In this document: one piece after another, positions 1 to 8,565 of the stretch
Position numbering within the stretch: position 1 is the stretch's first letter
Layout of the letters: each line of letters begins with the position of its first letter
Assembly (NCBI GenBank): GCA_947495915.1
Contig: CANMAW010000005.1
Location: forward strand, 1 to 64,000
Length of the DNA: 64,000 nucleotides
Direction: 5' to 3'
Source: Maribacter algarum (ex Lu et al. 2025) (nom. illeg.)
GTDB lineage: Bacteria; Bacteroidota; Bacteroidia; Flavobacteriales; Flavobacteriaceae
The notes under the pieces: model-generated
Seen by the model: the letters and a program-made list of their open reading frames with translations, nothing else
Database searches by the model: none
Told to the model about the DNA's origin: nothing
Position numbers and translations under genes: made by a program

Positions 1-58
1 GAAAAAATAAAAATAATCTGGAATTATTATCCTTTTAATCATCACAAAAAAGGTCAAC

Positions 59-76
59 CTATTTCAGGACAAGACA
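59..76. repeat. 18-nt repeat, copy 1
   Basis: The string CTATTTCAGGACAAGACA occurs here and again, identically, at 18889-18906 beside the IS481-like element. Its reverse complement (TGTCTTGTCCTGAAATAG) resembles an insertion-sequence end, so this may be the edge of an element lying mostly left of the window. That identity is inference; only the exact repetition is seen. Confidence 0.5.
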
Positions 77-81
77 AAATC

Positions 82-972
82 TCATTCCTTGGAAAAGTCT
101 TCTTCGAAATTGGAAATAAATTCATCAACATACTTTTTGACCTTATCGGCTTTACGAAAGACCAAATAATGCCTTCGTTTCAAACCATTTTTACCAATTC
201 TTTTAAAAATCAAATCATCAGACACCTTAAAGGATTTTAATGCCCATTTAGGCATACACATTATTCCCATATTGGCATCGACCATTTCCAAGGCGACCTC
301 GGTAAGAGGAATAGCGGAAATTTTAAGTGGAGTGATTTTATTCGGTTTTAAAAATTGTTCATACACCGAGACAGTTTCCAACGGAAAGGAATGTATTATC
401 AAATGTGCATCCGAAAAATCATTCGTATCCAAAAAATCAACTTTGTTCAACAGGCTTTCCTTATGTATAATCGCAAAAATCTCATCTTCGTAAACCTCGA
501 TACTGGACAAAACTTCATTTACTGGTTTTGAGGTAACAATAGCAATATCAATATCATTGGACAAAATCTTCGAAATCGGTTGATGTGTGGCTTCAAGAAT
601 CAAATCAACCTCTATTTCTGGATATAAAAGCCCCATTTTTTGAATAAAAGCAGAAAGACCTTGATAAAAACTGTAACATTCCGTGCTAACTTTAATAGTT
701 CCGACAGAACCGCTTCGCAATTGTTCAATGTTCTGAAAACCATTTTCGATACTTTCAAAAATAGAATTCCCTAATTTGTAAAGCTCGCCACCTTCATCGG
801 TCAATTGCCATTTATTACGCGTTCTATGAAAGACCTTGAATCCTAAACGCTCTTCCAATTCCCTTAATTGATGACTTAGAGCGGATTGCGTTAAAAATAG
901 TTTTTCGGAAGAATTTGCAATACTACCTTCTTCAACGATTGTTTTTATCAGCCTAAAATATTTGATTTCCAT
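82..972 (-). CDS. LysR family transcriptional regulator
   Basis: A 296-residue LysR-type activator/repressor. The N-terminal winged helix-turn-helix spans about residues 1-60 (MEIKYFRL, then LTQSALSHQLRELEERLG as the recognition region). It is followed by a periplasmic-binding-protein-like effector domain to the end. The frame can be extended to a TTG at 990, but the ATG at 972 begins exactly at the usual LysR N-terminus and is preferred. It is divergent from the rhodanese gene at 1108, with about 135 bp between them, the usual arrangement for a LysR protein controlling its neighbour. The effector is unknown. Confidence 0.9.
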   Translation of the reverse strand: MEIKYFRLIKTIVEEGSIANSSEKLFLTQSALSHQLRELEERLGFKVFHRTRNKWQLTDEGGELYKLGNSIFESIENGFQNIEQLRSGSVGTIKVSTECYSFYQGLSAFIQKMGLLYPEIEVDLILEATHQPISKILSNDIDIAIVTSKPVNEVLSSIEVYEDEIFAIIHKESLLNKVDFLDTNDFSDAHLIIHSFPLETVSVYEQFLKPNKITPLKISAIPLTEVALEMVDANMGIMCMPKWALKSFKVSDDLIFKRIGKNGLKRRHYLVFRKADKVKKYVDEFISNFEEDFSKE

Positions 973-1107
973 ACGGGGCAAAGTTAGCAATTTGTATAGA
1001 TGCTATAATTGAGAAATTTTCAGCTTTAAATTCAAAACCTTCAAGTTCAACATTTGAAAATAGGGTTATAACCTAACTAATTTTACCAAAATAAAAACTT
1101 AGAAATT

Positions 1108-1500
1108 ATGAAAAAACAAATTGAATTTTACGAAAACAAACTTGCTTACGAAATGGACCCATCAGATTTATGGGACGCTTTGGAAAAGGACGAAAATACA
1201 GTAGCTTTAGATGCCCGAAAAGCTTTCGGGTTTGAAAAAGAACATATTCCGACCGCTATCAACATTCCGCACAGGGAAATGAACGCAGAAAGCACAAAAC
1301 ATTTGGACAAGTCAAAAACCTATGTTTGCTACTGCGACGGAATCGGCTGTAATGCTTCAACAAAAGGAGCATTGAATATGACCAAACTTGGATTTAAAGT
1401 CAAAGAACTAATGGGCGGAATAGAATGGTGGAAATTTGACGGTTATGCAACCGAAGGCACAAACCCTGTGAGCGGGGAAAAAATGGAATGTGCCTGTTAA
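1108..1500 (+). CDS. Single-domain rhodanese-like protein
   Basis: A 130-residue cytoplasmic rhodanese-fold protein; the family transfers sulfane sulfur through a cysteine persulfide. The signature LDARKAFGFEKEHIPTAINIPH (residues about 34-55) is the substrate-binding half. The active loop is YCDGIGCNAST with Cys76 and Cys81, of the YCxGxGCN type; which cysteine is catalytic is not certain. The C-terminus adds another Cys pair (Cys128, Cys130). It lies divergent from a LysR regulator and 12 bp before a GNAT gene, so it is probably LysR-controlled and co-transcribed with the acetyltransferase. Confidence 0.88.
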   Translation: MKKQIEFYENKLAYEMDPSDLWDALEKDENTVALDARKAFGFEKEHIPTAINIPHREMNAESTKHLDKSKTYVCYCDGIGCNASTKGALNMTKLGFKVKELMGGIEWWKFDGYATEGTNPVSGEKMECAC

Positions 1501-1512
1501 AAACCTGTAGGT

Positions 1513-1956
1513 ATGGACATAAGATTTGCCGAAAAAAAGGACTTGCCACAAATTATTGAATTATGCAAGGAACACGCTGAATACGAAAAAGCGAAATATG
1601 AACAAGAGAATAAAGCGAACTTGTTATCCGCTTTTATTTTTGGGCAAAACCCCAGTTTAAAATGCTTGATTGTAGAGCAAGATAATTCGATTATTGGCTA
1701 TGCTACATTTATGAAACAATTTTCGACTTGGGACGCGGATTTTTACATCTACCTTGATTGCTTATTCCTCAAAGCAAATACGAGAGGACAAGGTATAGGT
1801 ACTCGTCTGATTGAAAAGGTTGAGCAATATGCAAAAGTTGAAAATTGTAAAATTATACAATGGCAAACCCCTGATTTTAATAAGAAAGCTATAGATTTTT
1901 ATAAAAAAATTGGTGGAGTTTCCAAAACTAAAGAAAGATTCTGTCTGGAAATTTGA
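1513..1956 (+). CDS. GNAT family N-acetyltransferase
   Basis: A 147-residue single-domain acetyltransferase. The acetyl-CoA pyrophosphate loop is clear in RGQGIGTRLIEKVEQYA (about residues 96-112), and the C-terminal strand-helix with YKKIGG fits the fold. The substrate cannot be predicted. It starts 12 bp after the rhodanese gene and likely shares its transcript. Its stop is followed within 20 bp by the first attC-like block. Confidence 0.88.
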   Translation: MDIRFAEKKDLPQIIELCKEHAEYEKAKYEQENKANLLSAFIFGQNPSLKCLIVEQDNSIIGYATFMKQFSTWDADFYIYLDCLFLKANTRGQGIGTRLIEKVEQYAKVENCKIIQWQTPDFNKKAIDFYKKIGGVSKTKERFCLEI

Positions 1957-1971
1957 GAACGGAAAAGCCAG

Positions 1972-2159
1972 CAGATAACAATGGCTATAAGCAATACCGG
2001 GCTTTAGACTGACCGAAAGTTAGTTAAGTAAATCGAAGTCCGTAAAGCCTTATTTTGAGTTTTTATCGTTAAATTTAAAAACAAAAAATAAGGCTTTACT
2101 ATGTGCCATTCGGAAAGGTCTGTGCTGAAAATCAAACATACGAGCCGAGACCGTTAGGC
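1972..2159. repeat. attC-like intercassette site 1
   Basis: R''-like core CAGATAAC followed by AATGGCTATAA at 1972-1990, and R' core GAGACCGTTAGGC at 2147-2159. Between them a long hairpin brings AAGCCTTATTTT together with AAAATAAGGCTT (about 2047-2097). The GTTAGGCAA at the right end is matched by TTGCCTAAC at 4504-4512, the far end of the next unit. The partner of the left core lies outside the window or is lost. Confidence 0.7.
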
Positions 2160-2186
2160 AACATTAAAAACAAGGTAAAATCAAGA

Positions 2187-2957
2187 ATGCCATTCAATAA
2201 ATTAGAATACATCTCTATAGAAAATCAAACTACTGAATTCCCTAAGCATTTTCATGAAACGTTTTGTATTTCACTCATACATAAAGGAACAGAACAAATC
2301 GATTTTGAAAAACATAGTCTCTTTAGTGAAGCTGGTAGTATTTCAATTACCAACCCTTATGAAGTGCATTCAAACCCTTTGATTGATAAAACTTCCTGTT
2401 TAAAATTTGATACTATTTATGTTCCAAATGAACTTATGAAAAAAGCCTTAAACGGAAAAAATATAAAGTTCGCCAATGGGAGTAGGAAAATAAAAAGTAA
2501 AAAAATTACTCGCTTGTTTTTAGCCCTAAAAAATGCTTTAGAAACAACAAATAAAAACACTATTGCTAATAATTTTCATCTATTCGCTACTACTCTTGAG
2601 CAGTTTGCAGAGGAAAATAAAACAGACTATTCATACATCAACTTTAAAAACCTCACTAAGACAAACAACTATATAGAAAATCATATACAAGAAAAATTTC
2701 ACTTAGAAGAACTATCTAAAATGGCACATATTAATAAATATGGTTTTTCAAAAAAGTTCAAAACATTTACGGGAATGACACCAATGAATTATATACTTAT
2801 GCGAAAAGTATTTTCGAGTAAAAAGGTAATAAAAAACACTACAAACCTTACTGATTTAGCCTACCTATATAATTTTACAGACTTAGCTCACTATTCTAAA
2901 ACCTTTAAACGCTTTATAGGCATTTCACCAAAAGACTATAAAAACAGCTTGCTTTAA
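2187..2957 (+). CDS. AraC family transcriptional regulator
   Basis: A 256-residue regulator with an N-terminal cupin-like sensor (HFHETFCISLIHKG, about residues 22-35) and two C-terminal helix-turn-helix motifs of HTH_18 type (LEELSKMAHINKYGFSKKFK and TDLAYLYNFTDLAHYSKTFKR region, ending GISPKDYK). The frame is open from a GTG at 2103 inside the attC-like block, but the ATG at 2187 just after it gives the normal sensor start. It sits in one unit with the S41 peptidase that follows 70 bp downstream and probably controls it. A similar AraC + S41 pair recurs at 19830-21737. Confidence 0.88.
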   Translation: MPFNKLEYISIENQTTEFPKHFHETFCISLIHKGTEQIDFEKHSLFSEAGSISITNPYEVHSNPLIDKTSCLKFDTIYVPNELMKKALNGKNIKFANGSRKIKSKKITRLFLALKNALETTNKNTIANNFHLFATTLEQFAEENKTDYSYINFKNLTKTNNYIENHIQEKFHLEELSKMAHINKYGFSKKFKTFTGMTPMNYILMRKVFSSKKVIKNTTNLTDLAYLYNFTDLAHYSKTFKRFIGISPKDYKNSLL

Positions 2958-2960
2958 AAT

Positions 2961-3006
2961 TGTCAATATTATACAAGTAATTAAGGTTCTGGCAGTATTA
3001 CATTTG
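2961..3006 (+). promoter_or_regulatory. Candidate activator-dependent promoter of the S41 gene
   Basis: A TGTCA at 2961, then GTTCTG at 2986 and AGTATTACATTTG ending at 3006. TACATTTG (2999-3006) fits the Bacteroidota -7 box TAnnTTTG. No good -33 box is visible, which suggests activation, plausibly by the AraC protein just upstream. A similar GTTCTG/AGTATTACATTT arrangement lies before the gene at 37668. Confidence 0.45.
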
Positions 3007-3027
3007 TAAAAAACATATAATTTTACA

Positions 3028-4521
3028 ATGAGTACGATTACTAAACTTAGCATTTTTCTACTTATAATACTTGCAATTTCTTGCAATTTAGAACCAAAGA
3101 AGGGTGTAACTATTGAGGAAAATAGACTTTCAGAAAAAGAAATGCTTGACGATTATCAGTTGTTTAAAAATATCTTTGAACAAGCCAATGCGGGTCTATA
3201 TAAATACCATACAAAGCAAGCAATAGATAGTGTTTTTGAAGCAAACGAAAGGCTTATAAACGACAAACTATCATACCGAGAATATTATAATGTATTATGG
3301 AATGTAATCGATTATACAGGAAGTTGCCATAATGAACTGTATTTTCCAGACTCATTAAAACAGCAGTTAAATAAAGAACCAATATATTTCCCCTTACCAT
3401 TAAAACATTTGGATGATAAAATATACACCAAGCACAGATTTGAAACTATTCCTAAGGGAAGTGAAATTATAGCTGTAAATAATATACCCAATAAAAAATT
3501 AGCTTCATTATTAGCAAATTACACCAGCACTGATGGTCATAACAAAACAGGAAAACACGCATTTATAGAAACTGGTAGACTAGCAAGGTATATGTACTTG
3601 ATTTTTGGAAAACAACAACATTTTGAAATTGTCTACAAAGGTGAAAATTCATCTAGTATAAAAGAACAAATTACAGCAGTTGATTATACTACTTTCTTAA
3701 ATAATTTCAAGAAAAAGCAAACTAAAATAGAAGAAGAAAAAGAATATAGTTTTAAATATATAGACACTATAAAATCAGGTTACTTAAAAGTAAAAACTTT
3801 CGGTATGGGTGGACCAGATTCCAAAGGACATAAACAGTATGCTAAATTTCTAGATTCAGTTTTTATTCAATTAAAGACAAATAAAGCTACAAGCCTAATT
3901 GTAGATGTTCGAAATAATGGAGGTGGAAATGACCCAAACGATATACTTCTGTATTCGTACTTAACAAAAAGAAAATTTAAAGAGAATACATCTGCCTACA
4001 CTATTTTTCAAGACATTCCTTTTAAAGAACATTACATTGATGATGACATTAACGAATTACCAAAAAGTTTAAAAGAAGAACATTCTATTTTTAAAGATGG
4101 GAAATACTACCAAAACAACAGTTTTAATAAAGTTTGGAATCCGAATAAAAATGCATTTAACGGAACCATTTATTTGTTAGTAGACGCTTTTGTTGCCTCT
4201 GCAGGCTCATTATTCGCTAGTTTAGTTAAAAGTGATGAACAAACCATTGTAATAGGAGAAGAAACAGCTGGTGGATATTACGGACACACTGGCCACATCC
4301 CTGTAAATTACCAATTGCCAAACTCAAAATTAATTCTACAATTCTCAATAGTAGATTTAGAACAAGATGTAAAAGAATTACCCGATGAAAACTATGGTGA
4401 TGGTATTAAACCTGACTTCAATATAATTCAATCGCACTCAGATTTTATAGATAAGAAAGACACACAACTAAACTTTACCATTAATTTGATTAAAAGTAAA
4501 ACATTGCCTAACAAGGTATAA
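3028..4521 (+). CDS. S41 family peptidase lipoprotein
   Basis: A 497-residue predicted lipoprotein: hydrophobic N-terminus and lipobox LAISC (Cys about residue 19) place it on the envelope. The S41 (tail-specific protease-like) domain is in the C-terminal half, with LIVDVRNNGGG (about 290-300) and the nucleophile motif VASAGS, Ser394, followed by GEETAGG. No PDZ domain is obvious, as in the IRBP-like subgroup. It follows an AraC gene in the same unit. The last codons (TLPNKV) and stop are encoded by the left core of the attC-like site, so the C-terminus depends on the unit boundary. Confidence 0.87.
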   Translation: MSTITKLSIFLLIILAISCNLEPKKGVTIEENRLSEKEMLDDYQLFKNIFEQANAGLYKYHTKQAIDSVFEANERLINDKLSYREYYNVLWNVIDYTGSCHNELYFPDSLKQQLNKEPIYFPLPLKHLDDKIYTKHRFETIPKGSEIIAVNNIPNKKLASLLANYTSTDGHNKTGKHAFIETGRLARYMYLIFGKQQHFEIVYKGENSSSIKEQITAVDYTTFLNNFKKKQTKIEEEKEYSFKYIDTIKSGYLKVKTFGMGGPDSKGHKQYAKFLDSVFIQLKTNKATSLIVDVRNNGGGNDPNDILLYSYLTKRKFKENTSAYTIFQDIPFKEHYIDDDINELPKSLKEEHSIFKDGKYYQNNSFNKVWNPNKNAFNGTIYLLVDAFVASAGSLFASLVKSDEQTIVIGEETAGGYYGHTGHIPVNYQLPNSKLILQFSIVDLEQDVKELPDENYGDGIKPDFNIIQSHSDFIDKKDTQLNFTINLIKSKTLPNKV

Positions 4522-4702
4522 AAAACATAGGGCGGTTTAGGCTAAACCTGAAAGCCTATGTTTATTTACAAAGTCGCCAAATATAAAATTTAGAATTTTC
4601 AACAAAAAAGATAAAAAGCAAAATATTATATTTGGCTTAGTACCAATTCGAAACATATCACTTATCATCTGCCCTACGTTTATTATACTGAACGTTACCA
4701 CC
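4506..4702. repeat. attC-like intercassette site 2
   Basis: Left core GCCTAAC (4506-4512) is the reverse complement of GTTAGGC at 2153, closing the AraC-S41 unit. Right core GTTACCACC (4694-4702) is matched by GGTGGTAAC at 5480-5488. The middle contains GTCGCCAAATAT and ATATTTGGC arms, the type A hairpin shared with sites 3, 6, 8, 9, 10 and the one at 28183. Confidence 0.75.
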
Positions 4703-4712
4703 AATTTCGAAA

Positions 4713-5474
4713 ATGAAAAGATACTTAATAACAATATTGATTGGATTTAACCTTTTCTCATGTTTATCTGAAAGTAAAAAAGATGAGACAAACTCTAATC
4801 AAGAAACAACGACAACAAGTATTGAGAATACTGTTGGAGAAAGAATTGATGGACCCGCAAATGTTCGAGATACTATTAATGGAAAAATTATTTTCAAACT
4901 TTATGACAATGTTTTAGTTGAATCAACTCCTGAAGAAAACGACTGGAATGTTATAGGCATAATGCCAAGTAACCCTAAATCCGATTATAATGAAAATCTT
5001 CTGAAAAAAGGAGTTAAGATTTTAGTTGACGACCAAGTTATAGGAGAAACGCTTCATAACGTAGAAGTTATCATGGGTTTGTCGGGGTACACCCATAAAA
5101 ACAACATTAGACAAAATACAATTATAGAAAATGCATTAAAATCTCATTTAATTAGCACTAATTACAGTAGAAAAATAGAGGGCTTTAAAAGCTTTATAGC
5201 AGACTTTAATCTTGAAAAAGATGAACAGTTTGAGGGACTAGTAGTTTACTATAAATATGAGAATTGGATTGATGACCCGTCACCAATGATGCGTATTGGG
5301 CTTGTTTTTGAAAATGACAAATTGATTTCTATTTTACATTCTAGATCATTGATAATAAAAGAGACTACCGACCATAAATTGGATTATGCATTTGACTGCT
5401 TGACATACAATGATGTTAGTAACACGGAAAATATTGTAAAAAGATTCAACCATTTTGTTAATTCCGTGGACTAA
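4713..5474 (+). CDS. Lipoprotein with SH3-like domain
   Basis: A 253-residue predicted lipoprotein (lipobox NLFSC, Cys about 17) followed by a Ser/Thr/Glu-rich linker to about residue 45. Then a bacterial SH3-like segment (GPANVRDTINGKIIFKLYDN, about 47-66, then WNVIGI), a fold usually binding cell-wall or protein ligands. The rest (about 130-253) is not recognised. It is the only gene of its unit, whose ends GTTACCACCA and TGGTGGTAAC are exact reverse complements. Function unknown; envelope location is the main inference. Confidence 0.75.
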   Translation: MKRYLITILIGFNLFSCLSESKKDETNSNQETTTTSIENTVGERIDGPANVRDTINGKIIFKLYDNVLVESTPEENDWNVIGIMPSNPKSDYNENLLKKGVKILVDDQVIGETLHNVEVIMGLSGYTHKNNIRQNTIIENALKSHLISTNYSRKIEGFKSFIADFNLEKDEQFEGLVVYYKYENWIDDPSPMMRIGLVFENDKLISILHSRSLIIKETTDHKLDYAFDCLTYNDVSNTENIVKRFNHFVNSVD

Positions 5475-5478
5475 AAAC

Positions 5479-5679
5479 TGGTGGTAACACAACCAATAAA
5501 CAATACGGGCTTCTCTCCTATTCGAATGGTTTGCGTATTTTTATAGAGTCCGCCAAATCTTTTGATTTGGTATTAAAAGAAAAAAATTAAAACAAAACAC
5601 AAAAGATTTGGCTTGTGATTAACCTGAAAGTAATCGCTTATTTTCTGCCCAACTTGCCATATATTTAACGTTGGCAGTA
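5479..5679. repeat. attC-like intercassette site 3
   Basis: Left core TGGTGGTAAC (5479-5488) pairs with GTTACCACCA at 4694. Right core GTTGGCAGTA (5670-5679) pairs with TACTGCCAAC at 6888. Inside is a type A hairpin: GCCAAATCTTTTGATTTGG at about 5552-5570 and a second AGATTTGGC near 5605. Confidence 0.75.
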
Positions 5680-5691
5680 ATTAGGTACGAG

Positions 5692-6255
5692 ATGAAAAAC
5701 TATTTAGAATCTTTTGGAATATTAACTGCGAATGAAATTAAATCATTTGAAGATTTAGTCACATCTAGAAAATTAAACAAAGGAGAGTACTATATTAAAG
5801 AAGGCAACATATCAATGGATGTTTCATTTGTACGTTCGGGTTTGTTAAGGTCATTCTATTATAATTCACAAGGAGAAGAAACTACCTATTGTTTTACATT
5901 TTCAAATTCTTTTGTTACAGCGTATTCTTCATTCTTAAGTCAAACCAAAACATTAGAAAATATTCAGGCTTTAACCGATGTAGAATTATATTCTCTTTCA
6001 CGAGAACAAATTTTAAATCTCGAACAAAACAGCGAAAACTGGTTGCGACTATTTAAGTTTCTAACAGAACAAGAGTATATTAAAATGGAAAAACGAATTT
6101 TCTTGCTTCAAAAAGAAACAGCAGAAAAACGGTATGAAGATTTATTGAAATATAAATCAGACTATTTACAACAAATTCCTTTAAGCTATTTAGCTTCTTA
6201 TCTAGGTATTACACAACGACATTTAAGCAGAATTAGGGCGCATATTTCGAATTAG
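5692..6255 (+). CDS. Crp/Fnr family transcriptional regulator
   Basis: A 187-residue one-component regulator: N-terminal cyclic-nucleotide-binding-like beta-roll (GEYYIKEGNISMDVSFVRSG, about residues 25-44) and C-terminal winged helix (IPLSYLASYLGITQRHLSRI, about 162-181). The frame extends to a TTG at 5671 inside the attC core; the ATG at 5692 is preferred. The cAMP-contact Arg/Ser set is not evident, so the ligand is unknown. It precedes a quinone-reductase-like gene by about 50 bp, with a dyad at its stop codon. Confidence 0.88.
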   Translation: MKNYLESFGILTANEIKSFEDLVTSRKLNKGEYYIKEGNISMDVSFVRSGLLRSFYYNSQGEETTYCFTFSNSFVTAYSSFLSQTKTLENIQALTDVELYSLSREQILNLEQNSENWLRLFKFLTEQEYIKMEKRIFLLQKETAEKRYEDLLKYKSDYLQQIPLSYLASYLGITQRHLSRIRAHISN

Positions 6256-6264
6256 ACAAATGTC
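6255..6264 (+). promoter_or_regulatory. Candidate Crp/Fnr operator
   Basis: GACAAATGTC, a dyad with arms GACA/TGTC and an AA centre (AGACAAATGTCC extended), begins at the last base of the Crp/Fnr stop codon and lies about 45 bp before the oxidoreductase start. Its position matches the dyads after the Crp genes ending at 9129 and 46242. Confidence 0.4.
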
Positions 6265-6307
6265 CTATTTAATTCACTATTGATCTTCGACTTTTGTATC
6301 AAAAAGA

Positions 6308-6886
6308 ATGATGAATATTTTAATTATCAATGGCCACCCTAACAAACAAAGCTATAATTATGCTTTGGCAGAAGCATACAAAGAAGGTGTTCAAAAAACG
6401 AGTGCAAAATTATCAACAATTAATATTGGTGAATTAAGCTTCAATCCAAATCTTCAGTTTGGCTATCAACAAAGAACCGAAATAGAACCAGATCTTAAAG
6501 TAGCAATTGAGAAAATTAAAAATGCTAATCATATTGTTTGGATATTTCCTATGTGGTGGTATGGTTACCCGGCAATAATGAAAGGATTTATTGACCGTAC
6601 GTTTCTGCCTGGTATTGCATTTAAACCAGTAAAAGGAAAGGCATTTCCTGAAAAATTACTTAAAGGAAAAACAGCACGAATAATAATTACATCAGATTCT
6701 CCAAGATGGTATGATTTTTTGTTTATGAAAAGCCCTGCAATTAATCAGTTTAGAAAAGGAACATTGAATTTTTGTGGAATAAAACCTGTAAAAGTTACTT
6801 ATATTGCTCCTATTAAAAATTCGTCAAAAGAATTTAGAAAACAATGGTTGAATGCTGTAACTATCTTAGGAGAGAAACTAAAATAA
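6308..6886 (+). CDS. Flavodoxin-fold NAD(P)H oxidoreductase (MdaB/KefF-like)
   Basis: A 192-residue member of the Flavodoxin_2 family, which carries FAD or FMN and reduces quinones or nitro compounds with NAD(P)H. Seen: ILIINGHPNKQSYNYALAEA (about 4-23) binding the flavin phosphate, and the family signature VWIFPMWWYGYPAIMKGFID (about 79-98) ending in FLPGIAF. The start could be either of two adjacent ATGs (6308 or 6311). It shares a unit with the upstream Crp/Fnr gene, its probable regulator. Confidence 0.87.
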   Translation: MMNILIINGHPNKQSYNYALAEAYKEGVQKTSAKLSTINIGELSFNPNLQFGYQQRTEIEPDLKVAIEKIKNANHIVWIFPMWWYGYPAIMKGFIDRTFLPGIAFKPVKGKAFPEKLLKGKTARIIITSDSPRWYDFLFMKSPAINQFRKGTLNFCGIKPVKVTYIAPIKNSSKEFRKQWLNAVTILGEKLK

Positions 6887-6887
6887 C

Positions 6888-7022
6888 TACTGCCAACAAT
6901 GTGTATAAGTAATAGCGGTTTAAGTGATAAAAGGAAAGTATAAACATAAAACAAAGGTCAGTGCAAAACCGAAAGGTTAGTGAATAGAAATCCACTACTG
7001 CTCATAGCCGATACCGTAGTGC
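6888..7022. repeat. attC-like intercassette site 4 (right core altered)
   Basis: Left core TACTGCCAAC (6888-6897) pairs with GTTGGCAGTA at 5670. The right side CATAGCCGATACCG leads into GTAGTGCATT (7016 on), where other sites have ACCGTT. The unit ends at 7581 with AACGCACTACAAC, which predicts GTTGTAGTGC here, so about three bases appear deleted from the core. Short type C interior: AGCGGTTTAAGTGATAAAA. Confidence 0.65.
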
Positions 7023-7038
7023 ATTAAAACCAAACTTT

Positions 7039-7572
7039 ATGGAAATAGGAAATAAAATGATAAAACTTAATTGGAAATTTAGAATTGTGTCAGCAATTTC
7101 AACTGGACTTTTATTTGTTGGAATTATGTGTCTTATGGACTATTTTTTAGATGGAGAATTTCAAAGTATGAATAGTTACTTGTTTCAAGGGATATTTTTC
7201 GGAATATTTATGGGAATTGGATTTCCGTATGTAACTCAAAAATTCGGAACTAAATTTAATTCTAAAATCGGAAAAAATATTAAGCCTGAATTGACTCAAG
7301 ACGAAAATATTGAAATAGAAGGTCCTGCAAATTTATTTCGTGGAATAGAAGGTGTTGGCGGTAAATTATTTTTAACGAACAAGAAAGTTGCTTTTAAATC
7401 CCATAAAATAAATATTCAAAAAGGACAGACTGACATTCCTTACGAGAATATTAGCGAAATAATAAAAAGAAAAACAGCAAAATTAATTGACAACGGAATT
7501 CGAATAATAACCAATGACGGAAATGAATTTGACTTTGTTGTTAATGAACGAGAAAAGTGGGTTGAAAGCTGA
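7039..7572 (+). CDS. Membrane protein with GRAM/PH-like domain
   Basis: A 177-residue protein with two N-terminal membrane helices (about residues 13-34 and 45-66). A cytoplasmic part from about 95 resembles a GRAM/PH-like domain: IEGPANLFRGIEGVGGKLFL, TNKKVAFKSH, DIPYENISEI, GIRIITNDG. Such domains bind lipids or proteins in other systems. It is alone in its unit. Start could also be the Met at 7057. Role unknown. Confidence 0.7.
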   Translation: MEIGNKMIKLNWKFRIVSAISTGLLFVGIMCLMDYFLDGEFQSMNSYLFQGIFFGIFMGIGFPYVTQKFGTKFNSKIGKNIKPELTQDENIEIEGPANLFRGIEGVGGKLFLTNKKVAFKSHKINIQKGQTDIPYENISEIIKRKTAKLIDNGIRIITNDGNEFDFVVNEREKWVES

Positions 7573-7580
7573 ACGAAAAA

Positions 7581-7727
7581 ATAACGCACTACAACACCGT
7601 ATAAAATTAATGGCTAGTCCTTGCCTACTTACGAAAATCCTCGCGGATTTTCTATCTGGTGTTTCTTTGCTAAATAAAGTGCTTAAACACGCCACTAATT
7701 TTATACAAAACCGTTATAGCACATTAT
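7581..7727. repeat. attC-like intercassette site 5
   Basis: Left core ATAACGCACTACAAC (7581-7595) and right core GTTATAGCACATTAT (7713-7727). The right core pairs with ATAACGTGCTACAAC at 8319 (two mismatches over 15). Type B interior: CTACTTACGAAAATCC, CGCGGATTTTC, also in sites 11 and 12. The ATG of the next gene lies at the very end of the site. Confidence 0.7.
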
Positions 7728-8322
7728 GAAAAACCAAATCAGCATGAATCGAATCTTGATAACTTCCCTCATCCTTTTATTCGGACTTGTAAGTTGTAAA
7801 AATTCTGAAAAGACAATTGACAAGCTTCAAATTGCTGAAAATTATTTCGTGGCTCTTGATGAATCAAATAGTGCCAAAATGGAAGGTTTATTAGCGGATA
7901 GTTTGATAACCACAATACCGAAATATGAATATGAAGTAAGATACTCTAAAAATGACTACTTGAGGGACTGGTTAAAATGGGACTCGATTTTTGAACCAAC
8001 TTATAAAGTGCTTGAAATGAATCTGGAAAACGGAAATGTCAAAGCAAAGGTTTCAAAATCGGACAAGAGAATTATTTTCTTTATGGGAAAGCCATTTATC
8101 ACAAATGAGATTCTAAGATTCAAAGATGATAAAATAATTGAATTAGAAACGGAGTACGTAAATTTCGAAGAAGATATTTGGGGAAAGAATAGAACTGAAC
8201 TTTTAAATTGGACTAAAGAAAATCATCCTGAACTCAATCTTGACCTTAATATTAATATACAAACTGAATCTGGAGGAAAGCTATTCTTAAAGGCAATTGA
8301 ACGGTATGAAAACGAGAAATAA
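7726..8322 (+). CDS. Putative lipoprotein, SnoaL/NTF2-like fold
   Basis: A 198-residue protein with a signal peptide and lipobox LVSC (Cys about 25). The mature part, with AENYFVALDESNSAKMEGLL at its start and alternating strand segments (YEYEVR, FEPTYKVLEMN, NEILRFKDDKIIELETEY), fits the SnoaL/NTF2-like cone fold seen in small ligand-binding or enzyme domains. No catalytic residues can be assigned. The ATG at 7726 overlaps the right core of the preceding site; the Met at 7744 is an alternative. Confidence 0.65.
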   Translation: MKNQISMNRILITSLILLFGLVSCKNSEKTIDKLQIAENYFVALDESNSAKMEGLLADSLITTIPKYEYEVRYSKNDYLRDWLKWDSIFEPTYKVLEMNLENGNVKAKVSKSDKRIIFFMGKPFITNEILRFKDDKIIELETEYVNFEEDIWGKNRTELLNWTKENHPELNLDLNINIQTESGGKLFLKAIERYENEK

Positions 8323-8527
8323 CGTGCTACAACAATGGCTATAATTAATACGGGTTTCGGTGCTTAACGCCAAGTTTAGGCATATTTATGAAGGCCGCCA
8401 AATCTTTTGGATTTGGCAATTAAAAAAGAAAAATAATTTTAAAAAAAAACTCTGGCTCGCAGACCAGACGGAAACGAAAGGTTTCCTTGCCTGCCCTACT
8501 TGCCATAGCTGAGACCGTTGTTGGGCA
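8319..8527. repeat. attC-like intercassette site 6
   Basis: Left core ATAACGTGCTACAAC (8319-8333), right core GTTGTTGGGCA (8517-8527) matched exactly by TGCCCAACAAC at 9717. One of the best preserved type A sites: ACAAC, GGCTAT and TACGGG on the left can pair with GTTGT, ATAGC and CCCTA on the right, giving R, L and stem segments. The interior holds GCCAAATC..GGATTTGGC. Confidence 0.78.
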
Positions 8528-8565
8528 TCATTTTAAGCGCAACATTCAAATAGTATTCTTGCAAA

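Noticed and set aside
272-493. Plus-strand frame opposite the LysR gene
   Set aside because: Shadow of the LysR coding sequence with no start context or family resemblance.
7483-7729. Frames across the attC-like site at 7581
   Set aside because: They read through non-coding hairpin sequence and the ends of two real genes in other frames.
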